From NCBI GenBank assembly GCA_964592635.1, contig CAZQFZ010000002.1:1-56885 (forward strand): a stretch of DNA of 56,885 bases, given 5' to 3'. The notes under the pieces are model-generated. The model did no database searches, had not been told where the DNA came from, and saw nothing but the letters and a program-made list of their open reading frames with translations. The position numbers and the translations under genes are program-made. Position 1 is the stretch's first letter; every line of letters starts with the position of its first letter. This DNA is from VMCP01 sp964592635. Lineage in GTDB: Bacteria > Bacteroidota > Bacteroidia > NS11-12g > UBA955. This document shows, one piece after another, positions 26,474 to 35,704 of this stretch.

Positions 26474-27388
26474 TCAAAACGAATGGATTTGGAGAACGTT
26501 AATTGGAGGAATTGATTTTGCAGCGTTCATGGTTTCAACTCCTTCCGAATTTAAATGTTTCAACAATTGTTTGTAGGAAACGCTGATTTCTACATATCCC
26601 ATTGCATATGGCCCAATTTCATAAGGTGAGTAATGAAATGTAACGCCTTTGGAACCGAAAGAAAAGTTGTTGGTCAGTAAGTCGCTTTCCGAAACAGTCC
26701 ACGGTGATTCTTTGTAGTATTTTTTGAAATTCTTGGAAAGCAGCTTTACCATAGCTTGATCGGAAGTGGATTTAAAAAAATGGTGGTAATTTACCGATTC
26801 ACCAGTAGTATTATTCAATATAATTTGTGCAGCATAGGAATTGGGGTGAGCAGCACCTCCCCAGTATTCACTGTAATTATAATTAAGCCAAATGTAATTT
26901 CCCAAAACAGCAGCAAGAGTTAAGTGACTTTCGATATTGACCATAGATTCTAAAGCGATGGTATCCATCCATTGGGTCAATCCCTCGAAATCTTGAGAAA
27001 AGCTGGTCTCGTATTGATTCAAATGAAAAGTGGGTGCCAAAAGTTCTTTGGTTTTATTCACAACAAGGGTGTCGTTCGTGCCGTTATGGTCAAATCCGAT
27101 ACAATTCAAATGTTCGAAAATGAGAGAACAAGGCATGGTATCAAACATAGAAAAGTAATTGTCTGGATCTGCGAATTTTGCCGAATCATATAGATGTGTT
27201 CTCACAATATGATAACTTTTGTCCAACTGTTCAAAAGTAAAATTTCCTATTTTGATTCGAGTTGGGTTTTCTGCTTCAATTAGTTTTTTACTTTCTGTCT
27301 GTGCTATGATATCATGAGTAAGAAAAAGAATTACTATGAAGATTGCTTTTTTGATTATGTGTAGGGTTTGGAGATTTGGGGATTGCAT
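26474..27388 (-). CDS. Exported DUF3298 (RsiV-like) domain protein
   Basis: 304 residues with a signal-like N-terminus ending at HDIIAQ (about residue 30). The C-terminal FHYSPYEIGPYAMGYVEISVSYKQLLKHL is the DUF3298 signature. The GGAAHPN segment in the middle is also typical of DUF3298/DUF4163 proteins (RsiV, PdaC). In RsiV this region binds lysozyme; here no anti-sigma segment is present, so it is probably an envelope protein of unknown ligand. It ends 13 bp from the convergent antiporter gene. Confidence 0.8.
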   Translation of the reverse strand: MQSPNLQTLHIIKKAIFIVILFLTHDIIAQTESKKLIEAENPTRIKIGNFTFEQLDKSYHIVRTHLYDSAKFADPDNYFSMFDTMPCSLIFEHLNCIGFDHNGTNDTLVVNKTKELLAPTFHLNQYETSFSQDFEGLTQWMDTIALESMVNIESHLTLAAVLGNYIWLNYNYSEYWGGAAHPNSYAAQIILNNTTGESVNYHHFFKSTSDQAMVKLLSKNFKKYYKESPWTVSESDLLTNNFSFGSKGVTFHYSPYEIGPYAMGYVEISVSYKQLLKHLNSEGVETMNAAKSIPPINVLQIHSF

Positions 27389-27488
27389 TTTTAGGCGAAT
27401 TTTAGTGTTTAAGATGAGAATTTTCGAGGAGTAAATTTACCCTAATTTAAATACATTTTTCGTAAAATCGGTGGAATTGCTTTTTTAA

Positions 27489-28388
27489 GTGATTAAATTC
27501 GTGTCAGCTGTGAAAACTGTACGAAAATTTGAGAACTTTACTTGGATTGATTATTCTAATCCCAACAACGAAGAAATTACGGATTTTACTCGCGATTATC
27601 CGCTAAACTCTTTTTTACTCGAGGATATAACGCAGCATGGTCACAATCCCAAGTTTGAAAAACATCCGGATTTTGATTTTTTAATTTTGAGAGCCTATTC
27701 AGGTGAAGCCCTTCAAAACACCAGTGATATCCCTTCTATAACAGGAAAAATCTCATTGCTCATTTCTGAAAATCAATTGGTGAGTTTTCATCGAGTCGAT
27801 TTCGAATTTTTACGATTAAAAGATTTCTCTCAATTTGAAACGGTTTACCACGCAGTTTGGTATATATTTTCTCATGCTGTTTCTACTTTTGAGCAACCCT
27901 TAGAACAACTTTCCAATAGAATTGATTCGTTGGAAGAAAATATTCTGCTTAGGAATCAAGATCGTATTCCTCTTGAACGACTCTACTACGCTAAATTGCA
28001 ATCGCGCAAAATCAAACGATTGTTGCAATTGAATAGTGAAGTTTTTGAAGAATTAGTGCGTGAACTTCCACCTATTTCGCAAGCGAATGATATCAAAGAT
28101 CGACTATCAAGGATGATTCTTGACTTCGAAGACGTTCTAGAAAACACCATGAGTTTGATGAATACATTCATCAGCTTGAACGGAAAGAAGAACAACGATG
28201 TGATGCGTTTATTAACGGTAATATCCATGTTTTTTCTCCCACTTACTTTTGTAGTAGGTGTTTATGGTATGAATTTTAGAAACATGCCCGAATTGGATTG
28301 GAAGTACGGATATATTGGAGTTTGGCTACTCATGTTGGTAACCGTAGTTTGGATTTTTTGGTGGTTCAAAAGAAAGAAAATACTCTAG
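27489..28388 (+). CDS. CorA-family divalent cation transporter
   Basis: 299 residues. The long N-terminal cytoplasmic domain contains helical SNRIDSLEENIL and KRLLQLNSEVFEEL stretches. Two C-terminal helices flank the diagnostic YGMNFRNMPE (GMN at about 260-262) with WKYGYIGVWLL after it. CorA channels carry Mg2+, sometimes Co2+/Ni2+ or, in ZntB types, Zn2+; FRNMPELDWKYGY is the usual bacteroidotal form. No ATG precedes the conserved region, so GTG 27489 is used; GTG 27501 or 27510 are alternatives. The stop codon abuts the stop of the convergent oxyR-like gene with no base between. Confidence 0.9.
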   Translation: MIKFVSAVKTVRKFENFTWIDYSNPNNEEITDFTRDYPLNSFLLEDITQHGHNPKFEKHPDFDFLILRAYSGEALQNTSDIPSITGKISLLISENQLVSFHRVDFEFLRLKDFSQFETVYHAVWYIFSHAVSTFEQPLEQLSNRIDSLEENILLRNQDRIPLERLYYAKLQSRKIKRLLQLNSEVFEELVRELPPISQANDIKDRLSRMILDFEDVLENTMSLMNTFISLNGKKNNDVMRLLTVISMFFLPLTFVVGVYGMNFRNMPELDWKYGYIGVWLLMLVTVVWIFWWFKRKKIL

Positions 28389-29540
28389 TTAAACCGGCAT
28401 CAATGGACTATTGTGTGCAAAAAAAACCGGTAATTGATGATCGATGGCTGCATGAATCTCTTGTTTGAGTTTTTCCAAAATGCCATGCTTAACGAAATAT
28501 CGGTGAGTTAGTAATCCAACGGATCGATAAGGCACCGGATCTGTAAATCCCGATAATTTGGCTTGGTCTTCCATGCCTAATCCAGCTGCAGCCATATAGG
28601 GCAGTAGAGTAGATGCTTGATTTTGTTTTACAAACCGAAATAAACTGTCGATCGAACCTGCATTGTATTTGAAGTTGTAGTTTTTGTTCCACGATTTCTC
28701 ATGAAAATCGCACAATTCCAATACTTGGGCACGCATGCAATGTCCCTCTTCCAACAAACATAAACGCGACAAATCTACATCTTTGGTGCTGATTTTATGT
28801 ATTAAGTGAAGCAGTTCTGAAGGTGCTAATTTATCCCGGATTTTTGAAATTGGGGCGATCATGCCATTTTCACTGGAGTCTGACTGTGGAGTTTCCAAAT
28901 TGGGGGGAGCGCTTAATGGAACTTGGGTTGAGTCTGAATCATTGCTTACTTTGGGTTTCGGGGGAAGGTCGGACTGGCGATTGGAATTTGATTCTGCAGA
29001 TCGATGGAATTCGGCATTTGGATTCAATAACGTATCGAAATAAACAAACGGTTCATTGTACAAATGGTGTTCAATGAGTTCTTTATCGTTTATGGGAATG
29101 GAAACGATTCCGATATCTAAGGTTCGTTGTTTTAAATTTTTTATGATCTCGGCAGTTTGTTCCTCTTTTACATGTATTTTTAGCTGAGGAAATTTTTGAG
29201 CAAAATGGGTAATAAATTGCGGTATCAAATAGGGGGCGATGGTTGGAATAACGGCAAGGCTAATTTCTCCTTTGATTTCACCCTTGATTTCTTTAACGAT
29301 TTCCGTTAAATTATGGATTTCTTTGGTTATAATTTGCAATTGGGCAATGAGTTGACTGCCTTCTGGCGTGATTTCTAATGGTTTTTTCTTCCGGTCAAAA
29401 ATTAAAATTCCCAACTCATCTTCCAATTTTAAAATCATAGTACTCAGAGTGGATTGTGTAATGTGGCAGCGATCCGCGGCGGTTTCAAAATGACGGCTTT
29501 CGGCCAAAGCCAAAACATATTCGAATTGTTGAATGTTCAT
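28389..29540 (-). CDS. oxyR: OxyR-type LysR regulator with a ~65-residue insertion
   Basis: 383 residues against about 305-315 for OxyR. The N-terminal winged HTH is standard (FEYVLALAESRHFETAADRCHITQSTLSTMILKLEDELG). The regulatory domain has the redox pair C268 and C277 in LLEEGHCMRAQVLELC, the same spacing as C199/C208 of E. coli OxyR. Extra length comes from a polar insertion of about residues 171-235, rich in Ser, Asn and Pro, inside the effector domain. It carries a TCCCCCGA motif copy (28958-28965; L-P-P-K). It is divergent from katG, the classic OxyR target, so peroxide-responsive control of katG is very likely. Confidence 0.9.
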   Translation of the reverse strand: MNIQQFEYVLALAESRHFETAADRCHITQSTLSTMILKLEDELGILIFDRKKKPLEITPEGSQLIAQLQIITKEIHNLTEIVKEIKGEIKGEISLAVIPTIAPYLIPQFITHFAQKFPQLKIHVKEEQTAEIIKNLKQRTLDIGIVSIPINDKELIEHHLYNEPFVYFDTLLNPNAEFHRSAESNSNRQSDLPPKPKVSNDSDSTQVPLSAPPNLETPQSDSSENGMIAPISKIRDKLAPSELLHLIHKISTKDVDLSRLCLLEEGHCMRAQVLELCDFHEKSWNKNYNFKYNAGSIDSLFRFVKQNQASTLLPYMAAAGLGMEDQAKLSGFTDPVPYRSVGLLTHRYFVKHGILEKLKQEIHAAIDHQLPVFFAHNSPLMPV

Positions 29541-29644
29541 TAGATACGTTCTTTTGTTTTTATGTGTTGTTGGTTAATTGTTTTAACGATTCCAACGGCA
29601 ACTGAATTTTCTGCAACTTGAATCCCTCTGTTGGTTTATTCGAA

Positions 29645-29758
29645 ATTGCAAAACATTCGTGGTTGTACCATAACTGGAATAACAATGTTGGCGACATCCC
29701 CATTGCAAAACACTCGTGGTTGTGCCATAACTGGAATAACAATGTTGGCGTCATCCCA
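29645..29758. repeat. 57-bp direct duplication between oxyR and katG
   Basis: Two adjacent 57-bp units (29645-29701 and 29702-29758) differ at only a handful of positions. Both end in CATCCC just where a full TCCCCCGAAAAC motif begins (29759). The 456-bp intergenic region otherwise shows no gene; it must hold the divergent oxyR and katG promoters. Confidence 0.93.
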
Positions 29759-29766
29759 TCCCCCGA
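29759..29766 (+). repeat. Intergenic copy of the dispersed TCCCCCGA motif at the duplication edge
   Basis: Reads CATCCCCCGAAAAC across the boundary of the second 57-bp unit, 230 bp before katG. Confidence 0.85.
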
Positions 29767-29996
29767 AAACAAAGATACGCCGTTAAAATTAAATATAGAA
29801 ATTGTCGATATTGGTATTGAAAATATAGTTTCTGTAAATAAGAATTGGAAAATAATTTTGCGCAGAATAGAAACCAGCAGATGAAGATGATAAATACAAC
29901 GAGCGGGTAATAAAAAGCTTGCTCAGATAGAAATCGAAAAAGCAATTTATTGAATAAAAAGTAAAATAAAACAACCTAATAAATTTATAAATAATC

Positions 29997-32441
29997 ATGA
30001 AAAGAGTATTGTTTTTGGCATCGTTATTAGCTTCGTTGGAGCTCGGTGCCCAAACTCCGCAAACCATGCCAAGTTCAGGTGGATGTCCATTCCACTTTGG
30101 TGCATCGGGTTCAGGTAAAAATCCTCACGGGGAAGCCAAGGGTGGTGTAAATCCACACGCGGCGAGTGCGAATCCTCATGCAACGGGTGTAAATCCTCAC
30201 GGTGCAGGCCCAAATTCCAATCCAGCGGATTACAAAGCGGCAGATTACATGCCAGAAAATGGCGATAATACTACCGCTGCATTGCGTAATAATCGCTCAG
30301 TTCGCAACGGGCAAACCAACCGCGAATGGTGGCCTAATCAATTGGATTTGACAGTATTGCGTCAGAATTCCAATTTGTCGAATCCCATGGGGCCCAATTT
30401 TAACTACCGTAAAGAGTTCAATTCGTTGGATTACAATGCGGTAAAAAAGGATATTCAGCAAGTATTAACCCAATCGCAGGATTGGTGGCCAGCAGATTTT
30501 GGGAATTATGGTCCGTTGTTCATTCGTATGTCATGGCACAGTGCTGGAACCTATCGTACCGGCGATGGAAGAGGTGGATCTCGTGAAGGGCAGCAGCGTT
30601 TTGCGCCCATCAATTCGTGGCCAGATAACGGAAACTTGGATAAAGCTCGCCGACTGTTATGGCCAGTGAAGCAAAAGTATGGTTCTAAGATTTCTTGGGC
30701 AGATTTAATGATTTTAGCTGGAAACGTTTCCTTAGAGTCCATGGGTTTTAAAACAGCAGGGTTTAGCGGCGGACGTGAAGATGTTTGGGAACCAGCATCG
30801 AGTGTTTATTGGGGTCCAGAATCCAAATTCTTGGACGACAAACGTTACAGCGGCGATCGTGAATTGGAAAATCCTTTGGCAGCGGTGCAAATGGGTTTGA
30901 TTTACGTGAATCCAGAAGGACCTAACGGTAATCCGGATCCTGTTTTGGCTGCAAAAGACATTCGCGAAACCTTCGGTAGAATGGGTATGAATGATGAAGA
31001 AACGGTGGCATTAATTGCAGGTGGTCATACATTTGGAAAAACCCACGGGGCAGGTCCTGCTACTCATGTAGGTCCCGAACCAGAGGCGGCTTCCATCGAA
31101 GAACAGGGATTTGGTTGGACAAGTACATATAAGAGCGGTAAAGGAAAAGATGCCATTACTTCTGGATTGGAAGTGACTTGGACTTCTACACCTACCAAAT
31201 GGGGTCATGGTTATTTCAAAGCCTTATTTGGTGAAGAATGGGAATTGACCAAAAGTCCTGCAGGTGCTCATCAATGGGTAGCTAAAAATCCCAAAGTATT
31301 GGTTCCAGATGCGTTTGATTCTACGAAGAAACATGCTCCAACCATGCTAACTACCGATTTGTCAATGAGATTTGATCCTGAGTATGAAAAAATCTCCAGA
31401 AGATTTTTAGAGAACCCAGCAGAATTTGAAGTAGCTTTTGCAAAAGCTTGGTTCAAGTTAACGCATAGAGATATGGGTCCGAGATCGAATTATATCGGTC
31501 CTGAAATTCCCAAGGAAGACTACATTTGGCAAGATCCAATTCCTGCGGTAGATCATAAGTTGGTTACTAGCAAAGAAATCGCTCAGTTGAAAAAAGAAAT
31601 TTTAAATTCTGGATTGACGGTATCGGAATTGGTTCAAACTGCTTGGGCTTCTGCTTCTACCTTCCGTGGGTCGGATAACAGAGGTGGTGCCAATGGTGCA
31701 CGTATTCGTTTGGAACCTCAAAGAAATTGGGAAGTGAACAATCCAAAACAATTGAATAAAGTGTTGTCGAAATACGAGGAAATCCAAAAGAATTTCAATG
31801 CTAAGGCAAAAGGTGGAATGAAAATTTCAATCGCAGATTTGATTGTTTTAGGTGGAAATGTGGGTGTTGAAGAAGCTGCTAAAAAAGCAGGTTATCCGGT
31901 AAATGTGCCGTTTACACCCGGTAGAATGGATGCTAGTCAAGACCAAACCGATGTAAAATCTATGGCAGTTTTGGAGCCCATGGCAGATGGATTTAGAAAT
32001 TACCAAAAAACACAATACACGTTATCAACAGAAGAATTGTTGGTGGATAAAGCACAATTATTGAAATTAACAGCTCCAGAAATGACAGTTTTGGTGGGTG
32101 GAATGAGAGTGTTAAATACCAATTACAACGGTTCTAACTGGGGTGTATTCACCTCCAATCCGGGTGCTTTAACCAATGATTATTTTGTGAATCTATTGGA
32201 TATGTCAACACAATGGAAAGCAACCGACGATAGTAAATTGGTATTTGAAGGTAGAGACAGAATGAATGGAAATTTAAAATGGACTGCAACTCGTGCGGAT
32301 TTGATTTTTGGATCGAATTCAGAGTTAAGAGCCGTTGCAGAGGTGTACGCTTTGAGCGATTCTAAAAAGAAATTCGTGGACGACTTCGTAGCTGCTTGGG
32401 TGAAAGTAATGAATGCTGATCGTTTTGAATTGAAAAAATAA
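29997..32441 (+). CDS. katG: Catalase-peroxidase KatG, exported, with NPH repeat region
   Basis: 814 residues against about 740 for typical KatG. Distal site R177, W180, H181 in RMSWHSAGTYR; proximal heme ligand H344 in GGHTFGKTHGAGP. The Met-Tyr-Trp adduct residues are present (W180, IYVNPEG Tyr, FGRMGMND Met). The C-terminal non-catalytic peroxidase domain is complete. It decomposes H2O2 and oxidises organic donors. Unusually it starts with a signal peptide (LASLLASLELGAQ) and, after the normal CPFH motif, has four NPH units (42-44, 52-54, 59-61, 66-68) in a Gly/Ala/His-rich stretch that could bind metal or heme. Divergent from oxyR. Confidence 0.95.
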   Translation: MKRVLFLASLLASLELGAQTPQTMPSSGGCPFHFGASGSGKNPHGEAKGGVNPHAASANPHATGVNPHGAGPNSNPADYKAADYMPENGDNTTAALRNNRSVRNGQTNREWWPNQLDLTVLRQNSNLSNPMGPNFNYRKEFNSLDYNAVKKDIQQVLTQSQDWWPADFGNYGPLFIRMSWHSAGTYRTGDGRGGSREGQQRFAPINSWPDNGNLDKARRLLWPVKQKYGSKISWADLMILAGNVSLESMGFKTAGFSGGREDVWEPASSVYWGPESKFLDDKRYSGDRELENPLAAVQMGLIYVNPEGPNGNPDPVLAAKDIRETFGRMGMNDEETVALIAGGHTFGKTHGAGPATHVGPEPEAASIEEQGFGWTSTYKSGKGKDAITSGLEVTWTSTPTKWGHGYFKALFGEEWELTKSPAGAHQWVAKNPKVLVPDAFDSTKKHAPTMLTTDLSMRFDPEYEKISRRFLENPAEFEVAFAKAWFKLTHRDMGPRSNYIGPEIPKEDYIWQDPIPAVDHKLVTSKEIAQLKKEILNSGLTVSELVQTAWASASTFRGSDNRGGANGARIRLEPQRNWEVNNPKQLNKVLSKYEEIQKNFNAKAKGGMKISIADLIVLGGNVGVEEAAKKAGYPVNVPFTPGRMDASQDQTDVKSMAVLEPMADGFRNYQKTQYTLSTEELLVDKAQLLKLTAPEMTVLVGGMRVLNTNYNGSNWGVFTSNPGALTNDYFVNLLDMSTQWKATDDSKLVFEGRDRMNGNLKWTATRADLIFGSNSELRAVAEVYALSDSKKKFVDDFVAAWVKVMNADRFELKK

Positions 32442-32492
32442 TAGAAATGTATGCACATATATAAATTGCATAGATGATTCCTGAACTGCAAT

Positions 32493-32535
32493 GGATTCTG
32501 AAGTTGTTATGAATTCTTCAACTGCTATAGAATCC
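32493..32535. terminator. Imperfect hairpin between convergent katG and barrel genes
   Basis: Outer arms GGATTCT (32493-32499) and AGAATCC (32529-32535) and inner arms AGTTG / CAACT form an interrupted stem. No T tract follows, so it is a weak candidate for shared termination. Confidence 0.3.
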
Positions 32536-32554
32536 GCGCGCACAAGAAACCAAT

Positions 32555-33601
32555 CTATTTAAATTGTGCACACAGAATTAACTTGGGGTAGAATGGACTT
32601 CGATAGTCTGTTTCTACCCCATTTTTATTTTCGGTAATTACAAACCAACGATTCTCAAAACGAAGTAGAATTTGTTTGTTAATGGCAAAATCTGCGTTAA
32701 TTGAATATCCGTGTACATTAAATAATTCGGCAATGTTAAAGATCAAATGCGGGTCGTTAAAATACTCGTATCTTCCGGTTAGGCTGAAATCCTTTGTCAC
32801 GGAATATTTTAGAATTCCTACGGGTGCGTGGTATTGGTCGCGGTGACCATTTGGATGAATTTCAATACCGTTATCGAATCCCAATATCCATGCAATGTGT
32901 TTACCGAAATAAAATTGAGCATAGAAATTGTGAAAGAAGCGTTGATTTTTGGGGTTTGATGGTGAAACGCCATAATACGAACTGCTATTGATGGTAAATT
33001 CGTCTTTCTCCGTAAGTGTGATTTGATGTCCAATGGCATATCTACCCGGAATCGGATTACTTATATTTTGCCAACCTTTTATGGCATTTAAATTCGCTTT
33101 AAGTGCGCCTGATTTTGAAGTATAGCTCAAACGGTAGCCGTATTCATAATAGGGTGAATTATCTGCTAAAATGGATCGTGTAGCCGCCCAAGATTCTTTT
33201 CCAATGGCGCTTTCAAATCCAATATGACTCGGTAAAATTCCGTATTCAAATTTATATTGGTTATTCCATTTAACGTAGGCATTGAGCTCGTGAAAATTGC
33301 GAAAACGAGCATTTTCGGCTGCTAAATTTTGATCCGCATAGGTTCCTAACATCAAACCCGTATTGAATCCCCAAGAAACAGGAAGTTCCTTGGATAGAGG
33401 TTGCTCATGATTGATTTTTAGAAGCATGAGGTTGAGATCGCTTACATTGTTGGTTTGATAGGAAGTCAAAAAAGACGGAAAAGGTTCGTAGTTGCTTTTG
33501 GATTTGAGGGATGTAAACGCTTCTGAATAAAACTCAAATTGAGTTTGTGCATGAGCAAGAGTACTCAAAAAGAGTGTGAGCACAGACAAAATAAATCGCA
33601 T
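32555..33601 (-). CDS. Outer-membrane beta-barrel protein (BBP2/OmpL-like putative porin)
   Basis: 348 residues from ATG 33601, which begins a clean signal peptide (MRFILSVLTLFLSTLAHAQ). The body consists of alternating amphipathic strands (FNTGLMLGTYADQNL, KFEYGILPSHIGFESAIG, RYEYFNDPHLIF) and ends with a C-terminal phenylalanine-lysine strand. The GILPSHIGFE...W..TRSIL.DNSPYYEYG and LKYSVTKDFSLTGRYEYFND patterns fit the Bacteroidota putative beta-barrel porin-2 family. Solute unknown. It is convergent with katG. Upstream 33602-33843 shows no gene. Confidence 0.78.
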   Translation of the reverse strand: MRFILSVLTLFLSTLAHAQTQFEFYSEAFTSLKSKSNYEPFPSFLTSYQTNNVSDLNLMLLKINHEQPLSKELPVSWGFNTGLMLGTYADQNLAAENARFRNFHELNAYVKWNNQYKFEYGILPSHIGFESAIGKESWAATRSILADNSPYYEYGYRLSYTSKSGALKANLNAIKGWQNISNPIPGRYAIGHQITLTEKDEFTINSSSYYGVSPSNPKNQRFFHNFYAQFYFGKHIAWILGFDNGIEIHPNGHRDQYHAPVGILKYSVTKDFSLTGRYEYFNDPHLIFNIAELFNVHGYSINADFAINKQILLRFENRWFVITENKNGVETDYRSPFYPKLILCAQFK

Positions 33602-33843
33602 TATTGCATTGTTGAATTCAATAGTTGGATAGATCATAAATGATGGAAATCAAATTAAGTTTTGCTTGAATTTCTGCCTATAATAATAAATCAAAGGTAC
33701 TTGAAAAAGGTATAAATCAGGGGAAATAGGTTGTTTTATATTTTAGCAGGCATTCGAATGATTGTATTTTATTACCATAAAATGTCTCAATTTTTCATCC
33801 GATTCAACAATTTCAGGTGTTGGGTTGTTAATTTTGAAACCGC

Positions 33844-34248
33844 ATGAAAATGGTGTCGATGATATTGTTAATGTGTTTGTATTTGCCTCAGTTTTGTGGT
33901 GCTACGGGCAATGTAATTAATGAGAATCATACGAATCATGCAGCAGTGCATTCAAATGCACAGACCATGTATAACGCGAAGTTTCAGTTTTCATCCGAGT
34001 TGCCATCGGATTTTCCTGTTGAATTACCAGTTGGCATACCTGAACATGAAGATTTAGTTCCAATTGAGGAAATTTCCGAGGATGGTGATTCTGAAAGTGC
34101 TCATCTAAAATTAACTGAGAGTGTTATATGTTGGATTATGCAACCCACATCTGGGTTCACTGGTTTTTTGTTGGCTAATTTCACTAATTGGGTAAGTGAT
34201 ACTCATTCGCCACCGCCGGATTTAGTGGTATTGTTTGCCATACAATAG
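33844..34248 (+). CDS. Small exported protein upstream of the RND operon, unknown function
   Basis: 134 residues with a signal peptide (MKMVSMILLMCLYLPQFCGA). The mature part is acidic in the middle (PEHEDLVPIEEISEDGDSESAH) and His/Asn-rich near the N-terminus (NENHTNHAAVHSN). It ends in a short hydrophobic tail after SPPP. No family is recognised. The His-rich segment and position 252 bp before an RND efflux operon could suggest metal or drug sensing, but this is speculation. Codon use looks normal and the frame is intact, so a real gene is likely. Confidence 0.55.
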   Translation: MKMVSMILLMCLYLPQFCGATGNVINENHTNHAAVHSNAQTMYNAKFQFSSELPSDFPVELPVGIPEHEDLVPIEEISEDGDSESAHLKLTESVICWIMQPTSGFTGFLLANFTNWVSDTHSPPPDLVVLFAIQ

Positions 34249-34500
34249 CCGAATTGTATTTTATTGGCTTTTGCCAATTTATTGCTTTTTCATTAGAAAG
34301 TTCTTGAAGTAGGTGAGTTTCTCAATTAGAAACGAGCAATCCGGCGTTTAATGTGCTACAAATCAAATGTTTATTCATAAAAGATGTGCTGTTGAATTTT
34401 GATCTCATCGAATGTAACAGTTAAAATATCTGATGCAACAGCTCCATTTTGAGCAGTTAAGAATTTTTTACTCATTAATAAAAAAATACAAATAGAATAC

Positions 34501-35703
34501 ATGACAACTTTTAAAAATTCCCTGTGGATTGGGATTTTGATTTTGGGATTTTCTGCATGTAAATCCTCAGAAAACAAGCAAGAAGCAGACGTAAATGTCT
34601 ATCCGATAATTTATCCTAGAATAGTAGATACGGCCTATACAGAAGAGTATGTGGCTGAAATACATGCAGTTCAAAATGTTGAAATTAGAACTCGTGTAAA
34701 AGGATTTATCGAAAGAATTTTAATCGATGAGGGCGCATTGGTTCGTAAAGGACAGATTTTATTTGTGCTTTCAAATAATCATTACCGAGAAGATTTACTT
34801 CGTGCCAAAGCTCAATTCAAGAGTACTACGGCGGAGCTTAAGGCAATGGATGTTGAGTTAAAAAATACTCAGATACTGGTTTTAAAAAATATAGTTTCAA
34901 ATTCTGAATTAGAAATGGTAAAGGCTAAAAGAGAAGCTGTTTTAGCCAAGCAAGAAGAGGCTCAAGCAGCCATTGCCGTGGCTAAGCTCAATTTGGATTT
35001 TACTGAAATAAAAGCACCTTTTACGGGTGTAGTGAATCGAATTCCGTACAAGCAAGGTTCGTTGCTTGAAGAAGGGGCATTGTTGACCACATTATCTAAT
35101 ATAGATGAAGTTTTTGCTTATTTCCATCTTTCTGAATCTGAATATCTGAATTACAAATCATCGAAAGAGAATAGCAATTCTTCAATTGTAAAACTGAAGT
35201 TGGCAAACAATCAAGACTATTTGTGGGATGGTAAAATTGAAATTTCTGAAAGTGAATTTGATCCAGAATCTGGAAATTTGGCCTTTCGGGCACGCTTTCC
35301 TAATCCAGATAAATTATTAAAGCATGGCGGTAAAGGGAAAGTTCTGGTGGAAAAGAAATTGAAAAATGCTATGATTATTCCTCAGCGTTCTACATTTGAA
35401 ATTCAAGACAAATTATTTGTGTTTGTTGTAGGTAAGGATAATAAGGTGTACCAAAAACCGATTACATCTTTAAGACGGATTCCGAATTATTTTATCATTG
35501 AGCAGGACTTAAATGAAAGGACCGCTATTATATACGAAGGTGTTTCGAACTTGAAACACGGTGATAAAGTGAAAACTCGTGTTGAAAATAGTGCCGATTA
35601 CCCATCCCCCGAAAAAAACAAAACAGAAAAAAAATCGGCTGAAATGAAGCGAGAAAATGCAGGGGTTGGTTTGTTCCATTTAATATCAACATTTCTATCA
35701 TAA
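34501..35703 (+). CDS. RND efflux periplasmic adaptor (membrane fusion lipoprotein)
   Basis: 400 residues. Lipobox FSAC (C20) gives an inner-membrane-anchored lipoprotein. The lipoyl/barrel-sandwich halves are VEIRTRVKGFIERILIDEGALVRKGQILFVL and LDFTEIKAPFTGVVNRIPYKQGSLLEEG, separated by an alpha-hairpin (about 95-160). A beta-barrel (KIEISESEFDPESGNLAFRARFPNPD) and membrane-proximal domain follow. It links the RND pump to the outer-membrane channel. A TCCCCCGA copy (35605-35612, S-P-E-K) lies in the disordered C-terminal tail. One base separates its stop from the pump start. In the 252-bp upstream region I see no gene. Confidence 0.95.
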   Translation: MTTFKNSLWIGILILGFSACKSSENKQEADVNVYPIIYPRIVDTAYTEEYVAEIHAVQNVEIRTRVKGFIERILIDEGALVRKGQILFVLSNNHYREDLLRAKAQFKSTTAELKAMDVELKNTQILVLKNIVSNSELEMVKAKREAVLAKQEEAQAAIAVAKLNLDFTEIKAPFTGVVNRIPYKQGSLLEEGALLTTLSNIDEVFAYFHLSESEYLNYKSSKENSNSSIVKLKLANNQDYLWDGKIEISESEFDPESGNLAFRARFPNPDKLLKHGGKGKVLVEKKLKNAMIIPQRSTFEIQDKLFVFVVGKDNKVYQKPITSLRRIPNYFIIEQDLNERTAIIYEGVSNLKHGDKVKTRVENSADYPSPEKNKTEKKSAEMKRENAGVGLFHLISTFLS

Positions 35704-35704
35704 C

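Noticed and set aside
32473..32492. CCTGAACTGCAATGG after katG resembling part of the 60-bp esterase repeat
   Set aside because: Only about 14 matching bases with no further similarity on either side; chance is more likely than a dispersed repeat.
34371..34502. Small minus-strand ORF with signal-like start opposite the RND adaptor start
   Set aside because: About 43 residues, no recognisable family, and it occupies the presumed promoter region of the RND operon. It may be chance.
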